DNA from: Terriglobia bacterium
GTDB taxonomy: Bacteria > Acidobacteriota > UBA6911
Length of the DNA stretch: 64,000 nt
NCBI GenBank assembly: GCA_020072565.1
Contig: JAIQGI010000002.1
Span: 163,430-227,429, forward strand
Direction: 5' to 3'
In this document: piece by piece, positions 34,572 through 42,791 of the stretch
How the letters are laid out: each line of letters opens with the position of its first letter
Position numbering within the stretch: position 1 is the first letter of the stretch
The notes under the pieces: model-generated
What the model saw: only the letters and a program-made list of their open reading frames with translations
What the model was told of the DNA's origin: nothing
Databases searched by the model: none
Program-made: the position numbers and the translations under genes

Positions 34572-35234
34572 TCAACTACTTCGTCGCATATCCTTGTAAG
34601 GCAAGGAATCCCCCTGGCGCAATTTGAAATCAACGGAGTAGCTTCCGAATTGCCCGGTGTAGTCAGGATATGTCAGGTGAAACGAGGAAGTTGCGTCCGG
34701 CGCGATCACCTCTGTGTCCATTCGTACCACCGCGGTTTCCAGCAGGCTCCCGTCCGCGGCATAGAGGCGCACCGTCGCATCGAGTTTCTCAATGGGCTGG
34801 GTCGAAATATTACGGATCACCCCTCGAATGTGGAACTCCTTGCCCTTGGTCTCGTCGCCAAGATAAAGGAGCGAGATCCTTTCCTGGGGCAGAGGGGGCG
34901 CATTTCTGAGCCGCAGGTTCAGGGCCACGCGGTCAATGGTTCCCGCAGGCAGCAGAATCAGGATAAAGCCGGCCGCGACGCAGAGAGCGAGCAAAATGAG
35001 AGCGCCGCGCATCACATCAGCCAGAATCGTAGAGCCGGAGTGCACGGAGTGTTCAAACATCTGCGGACCAGCCGGTGCGGGCGCGGTCTCAGCCGGGGCA
35101 GCGTGCGCGCGCGCCTTGCGAACCCGGCTGCTGTGGAGCTGATAAAGGAGGAACGCCAGCACCAGCAGGATTGCGAACACCACCAATCCCAGGCGTATCG
35201 TAAGCGGATTGTATGTCAGGAGCAGGGTGGGCAT
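34572..35234 (-). CDS. Membrane protein with FxLYD-like domain
   Basis: A 220-residue protein with two predicted membrane helices (about 13-32 and 76-96) flanking an Ala/Pro-rich linker, and a C-terminal beta-sandwich (about 115-215). The domain reads EFHIRGVIRNISTQPIEKLD, then VRLYAADGSLLET, and TEVIAPDATSSFHL, the pattern of FxLYD (extracytoplasmic NTF2-neighbour) domains. I infer the domain faces outside. It sits four bases after the preceding exported-protein gene and 12 before the ABC exporter genes, so these four probably form one operon. Function unknown. Confidence 0.7.
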   Translation of the reverse strand: MPTLLLTYNPLTIRLGLVVFAILLVLAFLLYQLHSSRVRKARAHAAPAETAPAPAGPQMFEHSVHSGSTILADVMRGALILLALCVAAGFILILLPAGTIDRVALNLRLRNAPPLPQERISLLYLGDETKGKEFHIRGVIRNISTQPIEKLDATVRLYAADGSLLETAVVRMDTEVIAPDATSSFHLTYPDYTGQFGSYSVDFKLRQGDSLPYKDMRRSS

Positions 35235-35238
35235 CGGG

Positions 35239-35820
35239 CTAGGCGGCAGGCCGTTTCTTTATCGGCGGCGGAGGTGTAGGTTTCTTGTCCCAAAATCCTT
35301 TATTGTCCTTGAACTCGGGCTCCGTACCGAGCAACTTCATGCTGATCTTGCCCAGGACACGTTTTTCTACAGAACCCAATGACTGCAGTTCCACCCATTT
35401 TTCCGCGCCGTCGGAGTTCCGGTTCAGGGCCTGGATTTTACTCCGGACCGTGACGAGCGTCTCGGAGGGCGATACGACTTCGAATGACGTTTCGACCACG
35501 TACTGCGCTCTAAGCCAGCTCCCGGTGATGGTGTCGGTTTTGATCGCGATCTTATCCACTTCGGAGGAGGTGAGCGCCCCTGAAATGAATTCGTAAGGCC
35601 GGGTGATCAGACGCCCCGCTTTGGGATCATCGAGCTCAATCCGATAGCCTAATTGCTCGAGCACCGCGCGGGATGCGCGCATGACCAGTTCCCGCCTGTT
35701 TATGAACTTGATCGGATCGGGAAGGGAAGGTTTCGCCTGCTGGGCCGGCACAGGCGAGGCCGTCGTCATCATTCCCAGGACCCACGTCACCAGGAGTACT
35801 TTAACGTATTGATATATCAT
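35239..35820 (-). CDS. Exported protein of unknown function
   Basis: A 193-residue protein with a signal peptide (about 6-27, LLVTWVLGMMTTASPVPAQQ). The mature domain (about 35-175) contains ELVMRASRAVLEQLGYRIEL, GRLITRPYEF and TLVTVRSKIQAL, an alpha/beta pattern that resembles outer-membrane-assembly accessory domains but which I cannot name with confidence. The C terminus is KKPTPPPPIKKRP, a Pro/Lys tail. The ATG at 35820 has GGAAAG upstream; a GTG 15 bases earlier is in frame. It opens the operon leading to the FxLYD-like protein and the ABC exporter. Confidence 0.72.
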   Translation of the reverse strand: MIYQYVKVLLVTWVLGMMTTASPVPAQQAKPSLPDPIKFINRRELVMRASRAVLEQLGYRIELDDPKAGRLITRPYEFISGALTSSEVDKIAIKTDTITGSWLRAQYVVETSFEVVSPSETLVTVRSKIQALNRNSDGAEKWVELQSLGSVEKRVLGKISMKLLGTEPEFKDNKGFWDKKPTPPPPIKKRPAA

Positions 35821-35966
35821 AGACTTTCCGTGCACGCCGCAATCCTATCATCCTGCTTCCGTCAAGTCAACCGCGGTCAAAAGCGACACAACATCCACGA
35901 AGAAACCTGTTTTCGTGGATTTCGTACTAATTACCTACAAATCCTCGCGATCTAGGCAAGAAAAGC

Positions 35967-36050
35967 AAGAGATCAACGCTGAGGTCGCAGAGGCCGCGGA
36001 GGATTTTCGCTTCTGCGTGAGCTTTCTTCGCGACCTCGGCGTTGAGGCTT
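35967..36050. repeat. Dispersed CTCTGCG-type inverted repeat
   Basis: The left arm AAGAGATCAACGCTGAGGTC with GCAGAGGCCGCGGA and the right arm with CGCGACCTCGGCGTTGAGGC are inverted copies. The rest of the 255-bp gap 35821-36075 between mltG and the exported-protein gene shows nothing else. Confidence 0.55.
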
Positions 36051-36075
36051 TCGGTTGCGGATATTCCGCGCCGTG

Positions 36076-37098
36076 TCATTCATGGCGGCTCTGTCTTCGC
36101 TTTTGGTAGCGTGCCACGGCAAGTAGGTGTGACCGCAGATTCCTGGAAAAAGCGTGCGTGCCGTCATTTCGGGATACATAGTAGAAATAGTCGCTCACTG
36201 CGGGGCCCAGGGCTGCCTGAAGAGAAGCTGCACCGGGATTCGCAATCGGCCCCGGCGGGAGGCCGGGGTGGACGTAGCTGTTGTAGGGGGAGGAGATTCC
36301 CAGATCCTCTTTGCGGAGATTGCCATGGTAGGTTCCCGCCAGCTTGAGGGCATAGATTATGGTCGGATCGCAGGCCAGCGGCATTTTCGCGCGCAAGCGG
36401 TTCGTCAGTACGGAGGCAACCAGACGCCGTTCGTCATCGGCCTTGGCCTCCTTTTCGATCATGGACGCCAGCGTCACGATCTGAGCAATGGTCCAGCCGG
36501 GCGGGAGCGGGTCGGCCGCACGCATCGTCGAAAAGCGCGTCCGGAACTCCACGACCATGGCCTTCAACATTTCCTCAGGTGTCGTGTGTCGCGAGAAACG
36601 GTAGGTATTGGGGAAAAGATAGCCTTCAAGACTCGCGGCTCGGGGATCGAGATCGGAAATCCAGTCAACCCTGCCGAGCAACTCATCCATTTCCTTCTCG
36701 TTGCCGAGACCGCTGCGGGCGATGAGGGCAACGGTTTCCTGCGCAGTCAGACCTTCCGGAATGGTGATGGTGCGGTAAAAGACGTCACCCTGAACCAGAC
36801 GCTGGACGACCTGTGCCGGACGCGCCGGCGAACTGAAGCGGTATTCGCCTGCCCGCAGGCGCCGGCCCAGCCCGGTCCAGCGCACATAGATGAGGAATGG
36901 CAGCTTGTGATGCAGTATGCCGCCGGCTTGCAGCGCGGCACCGATTGCGTCGGTCCCGGCACCGTGCGGGATGTCGACGAAAGTTTCGGTGCCTTCGGCG
37001 CCGTAGTAAGGGGTGGCGAGCTCCTGTTGCAGCCAGAGCGCGGCTGCTCCCGTGAGTGCCAACAGGCCCAGGATTATTCCGGCCAGCCAGCGTCGCAC
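36076..37098 (-). CDS. mltG: Endolytic transglycosylase MltG
   Basis: A 340-residue inner-membrane peptidoglycan lyase that sets glycan strand length. One N-terminal membrane helix (about 5-25), a LysM-like region (about 40-110, IPHGAGTDAIGAALQAGGIL) and the YceG catalytic domain follow. The catalytic glutamate is in TLASMIEKEA, and LACDPTIIYAL, SPYNSYVHPGLPPGPIANPG are the family signature. The start is GTG at 37098 with GAGGGAGG eight bases upstream. ruvX ends three bases before it; mltG-ruvX pairing is common in bacteria. Confidence 0.95.
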   Translation of the reverse strand: MRRWLAGIILGLLALTGAAALWLQQELATPYYGAEGTETFVDIPHGAGTDAIGAALQAGGILHHKLPFLIYVRWTGLGRRLRAGEYRFSSPARPAQVVQRLVQGDVFYRTITIPEGLTAQETVALIARSGLGNEKEMDELLGRVDWISDLDPRAASLEGYLFPNTYRFSRHTTPEEMLKAMVVEFRTRFSTMRAADPLPPGWTIAQIVTLASMIEKEAKADDERRLVASVLTNRLRAKMPLACDPTIIYALKLAGTYHGNLRKEDLGISSPYNSYVHPGLPPGPIANPGAASLQAALGPAVSDYFYYVSRNDGTHAFSRNLRSHLLAVARYQKRRQSRHE

Positions 37099-37101
37099 TT
37101 C

Positions 37102-37518
37102 TTATGCCTCCCTCAAAAATCGCTCCAGAATGAAGGCGGCGGCTAGCGAGTCGACTGTGCGATACCTGCGCTGCTGCCGGGCGGTCATGTCTCTCCACAT
37201 TTCTGCTGCCTCAACAGTCGAGAGCCGCTCATCCACTTCCCACACGGGCAGACTCAACTCCTGGCGCAATTGTCCCATAAAGTGCCGGACCCGTTGTGCC
37301 GATTCGCCGGCGGTGCCGTTCATGTTAAGCGGGAGCCCCACTACAAGCGACTCGATGGCGTGCTCCTTGACCGAGGCCTTGAGCCGGTGGAGTAAAGCGC
37401 GCCGGTTTTGGTTCGGGATGGAGGGGAGCGGGCGGACCACTATACCCAGCTCATCACTTGTGGCAAGCCCGACGTTCCTGCTCCCATAGTCCAATGCCAG
37501 GATTCGACCGCGACGCAC
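37102..37518 (-). CDS. ruvX: Pre-16S rRNA nuclease / Holliday-junction resolvase-like YqgF (RuvX)
   Basis: A 138-residue RNase H-fold protein needed for 16S rRNA 5-prime maturation. The first catalytic aspartate is in ILALDYGSRNVGLA, the substrate loop in VVGLPLNMNGTAGESA, and the last aspartates in VWEVDERLSTVEA and RTVDSLAAAFIL, all intact. I place the start at GTG 37518; the frame is open for another 100 codons, but this runs back into a MITE-like element and shows no YqgF similarity. No good ribosome binding site is visible, so the start carries some doubt. Confidence 0.92.
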   Translation of the reverse strand: MRRGRILALDYGSRNVGLATSDELGIVVRPLPSIPNQNRRALLHRLKASVKEHAIESLVVGLPLNMNGTAGESAQRVRHFMGQLRQELSLPVWEVDERLSTVEAAEMWRDMTARQQRRYRTVDSLAAAFILERFLREA

Positions 37519-37656
37519 GCAGTCATTGGACCACAAGCTCCGGATACCGTCAACCAGCCAATAAAGCCCAGCCCCGAACAAATTGGCGCGGGCACAGCCG
37601 CATCCAAGAAACCTCAACGCCAAGTTCGCTGAGAGCGCCGAGACGGCAGAACACTT

Positions 37657-37832
37657 AACCTGAATCACCCATAAAGCAGAAGCGTACGCCCGTGAAGAGC
37701 AACAAAATCGGACGCGGATACACGCATGCAGGAGCTCCTGCACGCCGACGAAGGCCGAACGATCGGCGAGGGTCAGCGTTTTTCCGCGTCCAAAACCGCA
37801 TTTTGGTGGCACATTCATGAATGACCCGGGTT
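37657..37832 (-). mobile_element. MITE-like element, long copy
   Basis: A 176-bp element in minus orientation. Ends: AACCCGGGTCATTCATG (37832-37816) and the inverted AACCTGAATCACCCATAAAG (37657-37676), matching at 13 of 19 positions. The interior near 37815-37755 is closely similar to the copy at 30819-30920, while an extra block of about 75 bp containing the palindrome GCAGGAGCTCCTGC distinguishes it. It fills most of the 448-bp gap between ruvX and the S41 gene; the rest holds the promoter of the latter. Confidence 0.6.
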
Positions 37833-37903
37833 AAGGCTCTTGCCTGCGGCGCAATGGCCCGGAGGGGCTCGGGCGCCTGTTAAGGATTCTCCCGTGGAAT
37901 TGT

Positions 37904-37932
37904 TTGCCGCTGGGACGGTAATACTATATAAT
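37904..37932 (+). promoter_or_regulatory. Predicted sigma70-type promoter of the S41-family gene
   Basis: TTGCCG (37904-37909), 17-nt spacer and a perfect TATAAT (37927-37932). The start of transcription would be about 37939, with GGAGGA before the ATG at 37967. Confidence 0.7.
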
Positions 37933-37966
37933 TCTGCAGTTTCGATGTTGGGCTGTCGGAGGAACA

Positions 37967-39223
37967 ATGCTGCGAAAAGGTAAGATAGTGGTTTTTGTAT
38001 GTTCGGCGCTGGTCGTCCTATATTGTATTTCTGCGGCCTTTTACGAAAAGGTTTCTGCCGGGAATGAAGCCTACCCGGCACTTAACGTCTTCATGGACGC
38101 GCTGGCGAGGATCGACTCCGACTATGTGGAGGCTCCGGACATGAACAAAGTCCAGGAAGGAGCCATGCGTGGATTGATCGAAGCCCTCGATCCCTACAGC
38201 ACTTTCCTCACCGCAGATCAGGTTCGTGGCCTGGATAGCCGCAAGGACAAGACCGCGGATGTCGGCGTAGTTCTGTCCAAACGTGCTAACATCATCTGTG
38301 TCGTCGCGACGGCACGAAACGGTCCTGCGGCGGCGGCGGGAATGCGTGCGGGTGACTACCTGGTTTCCATTGATGGCATAAATGTGGAAGACAAGAGCAT
38401 TATCGAGGCTGAAAGCCTTCTCCGGGGAGCTGCGGGGAGCAAGGTGAAGGCAACGGTTTTTCGCGGATCCCAGACAAAGCCGACCGAGCTTGAGATGGTC
38501 CGCAAGAACGAAGAGCCTGTTGCCGTCGGCTCACGCATGCTGGACGGTCATATTGGAGTGCTCGAGATCCCCTCTCTCTCAGCGCCGGTACTGGAGCAGG
38601 CCCGGATCAAACTGAAGACCCTCATCTCCGCCGGGGCGCAGAAATTGCTTCTGGATTTAAGGGACTGTGCAAATGGAGAGCCGGTCAACGGAGCGGAGTT
38701 GGCCAATTTCTTCCTCAAGAGTGGTGGGATTTATACCAGCAAAACACGCGGCGGCGAAACGGTCCTGGACGTCAAAGCGGCCCCTGAAAAGTTCATTACG
38801 GACCTTCCGATGGTGGCATTGATTAACGGTTCAACGGCAGGGCCGGCCGAAATTGCTGCCGGAGCCCTCCAAGGCAACGGAAGGGCGTTTGTCGTCGGCG
38901 AGAAGTCTTTCGGGATCGGCTCGTTGCAGAAACGGATAGAGTTGAAAAGCGGAGCGATGCTGATCCTGTCTACGGCCAAGTTCTATACGCCGGACGGCAA
39001 AATGATTGAGAATGACGAGACTTTGCGGGATACCGGCATCAAACCGGATGTGGAGTCGCCCGATGAGGATCGGCTTCAGAGTCTGCTCGTGGATGCATAC
39101 TTTGATGCGCAGGACGACGCTGCCAAATACAGGCAATTGGAAGACAAAGTGAGTCAGGAGCAGTTTGACAAGGCCCTTGAGGTCCTGAAAAAGGGTGTGG
39201 TGCCCCTTAAACGTGCCGCATAG
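37967..39223 (+). CDS. S41-family (CtpA-like) exported protein, predicted catalytically inactive
   Basis: A 418-residue C-terminal-processing-protease homologue with an N-terminal signal or anchor (about 7-27), a PDZ domain (about 92-172, GPAAAAGMRAGDYLVSIDG) and an S41 domain. Aligning around the invariant E-I of the nucleophile loop, the family reads SASAS-E-I, but this protein has G-S-T-A-G-P-A-E-I: the catalytic serine is Gly292. The catalytic lysine, 25 residues on in FGKG, is Ile317 (FGIG); the following glutamine is kept (Q321). Ser289 or Lys313 could substitute, but the spacing is off. I infer a pseudoprotease acting as scaffold or regulator. Confidence 0.85.
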   Translation: MLRKGKIVVFVCSALVVLYCISAAFYEKVSAGNEAYPALNVFMDALARIDSDYVEAPDMNKVQEGAMRGLIEALDPYSTFLTADQVRGLDSRKDKTADVGVVLSKRANIICVVATARNGPAAAAGMRAGDYLVSIDGINVEDKSIIEAESLLRGAAGSKVKATVFRGSQTKPTELEMVRKNEEPVAVGSRMLDGHIGVLEIPSLSAPVLEQARIKLKTLISAGAQKLLLDLRDCANGEPVNGAELANFFLKSGGIYTSKTRGGETVLDVKAAPEKFITDLPMVALINGSTAGPAEIAAGALQGNGRAFVVGEKSFGIGSLQKRIELKSGAMLILSTAKFYTPDGKMIENDETLRDTGIKPDVESPDEDRLQSLLVDAYFDAQDDAAKYRQLEDKVSQEQFDKALEVLKKGVVPLKRAA

Positions 39224-39245
39224 CTGGAATTGGCTGGGAATAGTG

Positions 39246-39275
39246 TTGACACCTTTTCAGCCTTTCTGATAGCTT
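39246..39275 (+). promoter_or_regulatory. Predicted promoter of tRNA-Val
   Basis: A perfect TTGACA (39246-39251) with a -10-like ATAGCT or TAGCTT at 39269-39275, about 15 bases before the tRNA. The -35 is strong, the -10 weak. Confidence 0.55.
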
Positions 39276-39290
39276 TAGTCCCTGTTTTTT

Positions 39291-39365
39291 AGGCGCGTAG
39301 CTCAGGGGGAGAGCACTTCCTTGACGCGGAAGGGGTCAGCGGTTCAAATCCGCTCGCGCCTACCA
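39291..39365 (+). tRNA. tRNA-Val (anticodon GAC)
   Basis: A complete cloverleaf: acceptor AGGCGCG / CGCGCCT, D arm GCTC / GAGC, anticodon stem CTTCC / GGAAG with loop TTGACGC (anticodon GAC at 39323-39325), T arm AGCGG-TTCAAAT-CCGCT, discriminator A and an encoded CCA. It decodes GUC and GUU. The only RNA gene for translation in the window. Confidence 0.95.
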
Positions 39366-39536
39366 GGCCACCGCACAGGAGCCATGACCCGTTTAGGGAA
39401 AACCGCGATGAAGGCTGCGCCCCGGTTTCAAATCATTTCCTCCACGCAATTTACAAACTAATGAACAAGGAAGGTGTGCACCTTTCTTCTGGCCTCGTGC
39501 TCCGAGGCGTCAAGAGTGAGGGTTCACGTTAAAGTT

Positions 39537-41333
39537 ATGGCGCTGAAAGTAATATATGCTGACGGCAGAACGGGGGAGATCGACGATCCCAACGAGCAGC
39601 TGGAGGTATATCGCCACAGCACTTCGCATCTGATGGCGGCGGCAGTGAGCGCGTTGTTCCCGGGCACACACCTGGGCATCGGGCCGGCCATCAGCGAGGG
39701 CTTCTACTATGACTTCGAGCGTTCGGAGAGCTTCGGCGAAGCCGATCTTCCAAGAATCGAAGAGAAAATGAGGGAACTGGTCGGGCAGAAGCTCAAATAC
39801 GAACCCAGCATCATTTCCCAGCAGGAAGCGGTCGACTACTTCTCAGGCCGGGGCGAGCATCTCAAGGTCGAGCTGATCCGGGAAAAGGCGGGGCAGACCC
39901 TCTCCTGCTACCGACTGGGTGATCTGGTCGATTTTTGCACCGGCCCGCACGTTCTTTCCACCGGTTCGATTGATCCCCAGACCTTCCGGCTCCTCAGCAT
40001 CGCCGGTTCGTACTGGAAGGGCGACGAGCACAACGAGCAGCTGCAGCGGATTTACGGAACGTCCTTCATGACGCGTGCCGAGCTGGAAACCTATCTGATT
40101 CAGATCGAGGAAGCGAAGAAGCGGGACCATCGCAAGCTGGGGCGTGAACTCGACCTGTTCAGCATCTCCGAGGAAGCGGGGCCTGGTCTGATCTTCTGGC
40201 ACCCCAAGGGCACGCGCGTGCGCATGGCCATTGAGAAATTCCTCACGCCCGAGCTCATCAACCGGGGCTACGACTTCGTCACGACTCCGCATGTGGCTCG
40301 CAACACGCTCTGGAAAACCTCCGGGCACTACGAGTACTACCGCGAGAACATGTACGTATTCAACATCGAGGACGAAGAGTTCGTCATCAAGCCGATGAAT
40401 TGCCCGGGCCATATCCAGGTGTATCAATCCAGGATGCGCAGTTACCGTGACCTGCCGCAGCGCTATGCCGAGTACGGAACGGTGTACCGCTATGAGAAGA
40501 GTGGTGTTTTACACGGCATGCTGCGGGTGCGCGGCTTCACCCAGGACGACGCCCATATCTTCTGCACCCGCGATCAGGTCTATGGTGAAATCCTTGCCTT
40601 GTTGGATCTCGTTCTTTTCGTGATGAAGAGCTTCGGATTCGACAGGTACAAGGTGGAGCTCTCGGTTCGCGACGAGGCAAAGCAGGAGAAATATGCCGGT
40701 ACTGCGGATGATTGGGCCATGGCGGAGGGAGCCCTGGTACAGGCGATGAAAGACAAGGGCATGGAGTGGAAGCGCATGGAAGGGGAAGCGGTCTTCTACG
40801 GTCCGAAGATCGATGTCAAACTCATCGACGCGATCGGCCGCCCTTGGCAACTCTCGACGGTCCAGTTCGACTTTACCCTGCCGAAGCGTTTCGATCTGAA
40901 GTACATAGGGCCGGATGGCCAGGCGCATCAGCCCGTGATGCTCCATCGTGCGATCCTGGGCTCCGTGGAGCGTTTCTTCGGGGTCCTGATCGAACACTAT
41001 GCGGGTGCTTTCCCGATCTGGCTCGCGCCTGTGCAGGTTACGGTGATCCCCATTTCGGAACGTCATCATGCGTATGCACAGCAGGTCAACATACGGCTTC
41101 GGGAAGCCGGGTTGCGGACGGAACTTGATGACAGAAGCGAGAAGATGGGGTACAAGATTCGCGAGGCGCAGACGCAGAAGGTTCCCTATATGCTCATTGT
41201 CGGCGACAAGGAAGTGGAGCAGGGCAAGGTCTCGGTGAGGAATCGTTTTCAGGGAGACGAGGGCGGCCAGACATTGGACAGCTTTTTGGCCAGAATCAGA
41301 GAATATATTAATGCCCGGGCGGCGCGTCCCTAG
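39537..41333 (+). CDS. thrS: Threonyl-tRNA synthetase lacking the N-terminal TGS domain
   Basis: A 598-residue class II synthetase. The editing domain is present, with the HxxxH in RHSTSHLM and the CTGPHV ligands. The catalytic domain has the zinc cysteine in MNCPGHIQVY, motif 2 YRYEKSGVLHGMLRVRGFTQDDAHIFC (shown in part: GVLHGMLRVRGFTQ) and the motif-3 histidine in HRAILGSVERF. The C-terminal anticodon-binding domain follows from about residue 495. The usual 60-residue TGS domain is absent: only about 26 residues precede the editing domain. I take ATG at 39537; an upstream frame extension to 39474 does not restore a TGS domain. First gene of thrS-infC-rpmI-rplT. Confidence 0.93.
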   Translation: MALKVIYADGRTGEIDDPNEQLEVYRHSTSHLMAAAVSALFPGTHLGIGPAISEGFYYDFERSESFGEADLPRIEEKMRELVGQKLKYEPSIISQQEAVDYFSGRGEHLKVELIREKAGQTLSCYRLGDLVDFCTGPHVLSTGSIDPQTFRLLSIAGSYWKGDEHNEQLQRIYGTSFMTRAELETYLIQIEEAKKRDHRKLGRELDLFSISEEAGPGLIFWHPKGTRVRMAIEKFLTPELINRGYDFVTTPHVARNTLWKTSGHYEYYRENMYVFNIEDEEFVIKPMNCPGHIQVYQSRMRSYRDLPQRYAEYGTVYRYEKSGVLHGMLRVRGFTQDDAHIFCTRDQVYGEILALLDLVLFVMKSFGFDRYKVELSVRDEAKQEKYAGTADDWAMAEGALVQAMKDKGMEWKRMEGEAVFYGPKIDVKLIDAIGRPWQLSTVQFDFTLPKRFDLKYIGPDGQAHQPVMLHRAILGSVERFFGVLIEHYAGAFPIWLAPVQVTVIPISERHHAYAQQVNIRLREAGLRTELDDRSEKMGYKIREAQTQKVPYMLIVGDKEVEQGKVSVRNRFQGDEGGQTLDSFLARIREYINARAARP

Positions 41334-41380
41334 CCTCGGGACGACAATGCGCTTCCCCAACAGCGAGAAGGAGGTCGACA

Positions 41381-41896
41381 ATCAAACAAATCAGAGTTCG
41401 CATAAACGAGATGATTCGGGCCAAGGAAATTCGCGTCATCGACGAGAATGGCGAACAGTTGGGGATCATGGCTCCCGAGCAGGCTCTCGCCAGCGCACGT
41501 GAGCGTGACCTGGATCTCGTTGAGGTAGCCCCAGGCGTCACGCCGCCCGTATGCCGCATCATGAATTACGGCAAGTTTCAGTATCAGAAAAGCAAGCGGG
41601 CGCACGATGCAAAGAAACATCAGAAGCAGGTGGTTCTAAAGGAAGTCAAGTTCCGGCCCAAGACCGAGGAACATGATTACCAGTTTAAAAAGAACCACAT
41701 CGTCCGTTTTCTGACGGATGGCGACAAGGCAAAGGCTACGGTTGTCTTCAGAGGTCGGGAGATGACTCATCAGGAAATCGGTCGCCGGCTCATGGAGCGG
41801 CTCCTCGGCGATCTGGTAGAGCTTGCCGAGGTGGAGAAAGCTCCCAGAATGGAAGGGTACGCACTGGTAGCGATCTTCGCACCGAAGAAAAATTAG
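41381..41896 (+). CDS. infC: Translation initiation factor IF-3, apparent ATC start codon
   Basis: A 171-residue IF-3 that binds the 30S subunit and checks start codon and initiator tRNA. The N domain has IRVIDENGEQLGIMAPEQAL and DLVEVAP; the C domain has KEVKFRPKTEEHDYQFKKNH and VTTFRG-type VVFRGREMTHQEIG. The nearest ATG (41411) would remove the conserved IRVRINE segment. An optimal AAGGAGG (41368-41374) lies six bases before ATC at 41381, in frame. Rare AUU or AUC starts are a known feature of infC, used for autoregulation by IF-3 itself, so I take ATC. Confidence 0.9.
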   Translation: MKQIRVRINEMIRAKEIRVIDENGEQLGIMAPEQALASARERDLDLVEVAPGVTPPVCRIMNYGKFQYQKSKRAHDAKKHQKQVVLKEVKFRPKTEEHDYQFKKNHIVRFLTDGDKAKATVVFRGREMTHQEIGRRLMERLLGDLVELAEVEKAPRMEGYALVAIFAPKKN

Positions 41897-41961
41897 TTCT
41901 GCCCCGGCTTTTGCGGCGGGACGGATTGCGCGAAACCGAATGACTGGATAAGGAGAGAGTT

Positions 41962-42156
41962 GTGAGAAAGCGGAAGACAAACCGGAGCGCGGCCAAGCGC
42001 TTCAAGGTGACGGGAACGGGCAAGATCGTGCGTCACCGCAGCCACCACCGGCATATCTTGACCAAGAAGCCGCGCAAGAGAGTCAGAAAGCTGGCGACTG
42101 CGGCGCTGGTGAGCAAAGCCGACACCCATCGCGTCAAGAAGATGCTGAACATTTAA
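41962..42156 (+). CDS. rpmI: 50S ribosomal protein L35
   Basis: A 64-residue basic ribosomal protein with KTNRSAAKRFKVTGTGKI and HHRHILTKKPRKR, the L35 signature. The start is GTG at 41962 with AAGGAG before it. It lies between infC and rplT as usual. In many bacteria a leader here mediates L20 autoregulation; the 65-nt infC-rpmI gap has a small possible hairpin, but I cannot demonstrate a regulatory fold. Confidence 0.95.
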   Translation: MRKRKTNRSAAKRFKVTGTGKIVRHRSHHRHILTKKPRKRVRKLATAALVSKADTHRVKKMLNI

Positions 42157-42216
42157 GTGCTGCCGTCGTCCCCGCAGGAATGGGGTGACAAGGCCGCCAT
42201 ACTTTGGAGTGTAGAA

Positions 42217-42579
42217 ATGCCGAGAGTAAAAAGAGGAAACAAGCGGATCGAGCGGCGCAAAAAGATCCTCAAGCTCGCCAAAGGGTACCGCCTGACGAAA
42301 AGCAAACTGCACCGGTCTGCGCGGGAATCGGTCGAGCGCGGGCTGCGCTTCGCATACCGTGATCGCCGCACCAAGAAACGCAACTTCCGCCGGCTTTGGA
42401 TCGTGCGGGTCGGCGCGGCCGCGCGGCACAATGACATGTCCTACAGCAAGTTTATGCTCGGGTTGAAGAAGGCGTGCGTCGAGCTTGACCGCAAGGTTCT
42501 GGCGGACATCGCCATCCAGGATCCCGAGACGTTTACCCGCCTCACGGAAACCGCGAAGGCGGCACTGGCGGCTGCGTAG
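42217..42579 (+). CDS. rplT: 50S ribosomal protein L20
   Basis: A 120-residue protein needed early in 50S assembly and a repressor of its own operon in model species. The N terminus [39 protein letters not shown] and [19 protein letters not shown] are diagnostic. The ATG at 42217 is the family start. A strong terminator follows, closing the thrS-infC-rpmI-rplT operon before pheS. Confidence 0.96.
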   Translation: MPRVKRGNKRIERRKKILKLAKGYRLTKSKLHRSARESVERGLRFAYRDRRTKKRNFRRLWIVRVGAAARHNDMSYSKFMLGLKKACVELDRKVLADIAIQDPETFTRLTETAKAALAAA

Positions 42580-42603
42580 GATTGATTCCAGTTCGAACTA
42601 TGG

Positions 42604-42639
42604 AGCGCCCGGTGTCCGCGCCGCCGGGCGCTTTTTTTT
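42604..42639 (+). terminator. Rho-independent terminator after rplT
   Basis: A 9-bp perfect stem AGCGCCCGG (42604-42612) / CCGGGCGCT (42624-42632) is followed by eight T (42632-42639). Confidence 0.93.
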
Positions 42640-42642
42640 AAG

Positions 42643-42775
42643 AGTCAGGCGTCAGAATAGAAGTCGGGAAGCGACTGCTGGTGGTTTGAAGTTATTTCTC
42701 GATGCTCCTATTCAGGCTCTGATGCGCAATTTCCGGCCGCCGATCCGGATGTTTGCTGCTGACTCCTGACCCCTG
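42643..42775. repeat. GAGTCAGG-type inverted repeat, copy 1
   Basis: The left arm GAGTCAGGCGTCAGAATAGA (42643 onward) and right arm GCTGACTCCTGACCCCTG (ending 42775) are inverted copies about 100 bp apart. A second copy lies at 53336-53486 upstream of tgt. Confidence 0.5.
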
Positions 42776-42791
42776 CTTTCGGAGGCTGTCG

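Noticed and set aside
35915..36109. Small plus-strand open frame over the repeat at 35967
   Set aside because: Translates the palindromic repeat, lacks a ribosome binding site and has no similarity to a protein.
37519..37818. RuvX starting at 37818
   Set aside because: The extra 100 codons translate a MITE-like element; YqgF proteins start close to ILALDYG.
39366..39536. T-box leader before thrS
   Set aside because: No AGGGTGGNACCGCG-type T-box sequence and no terminator hairpin are visible.
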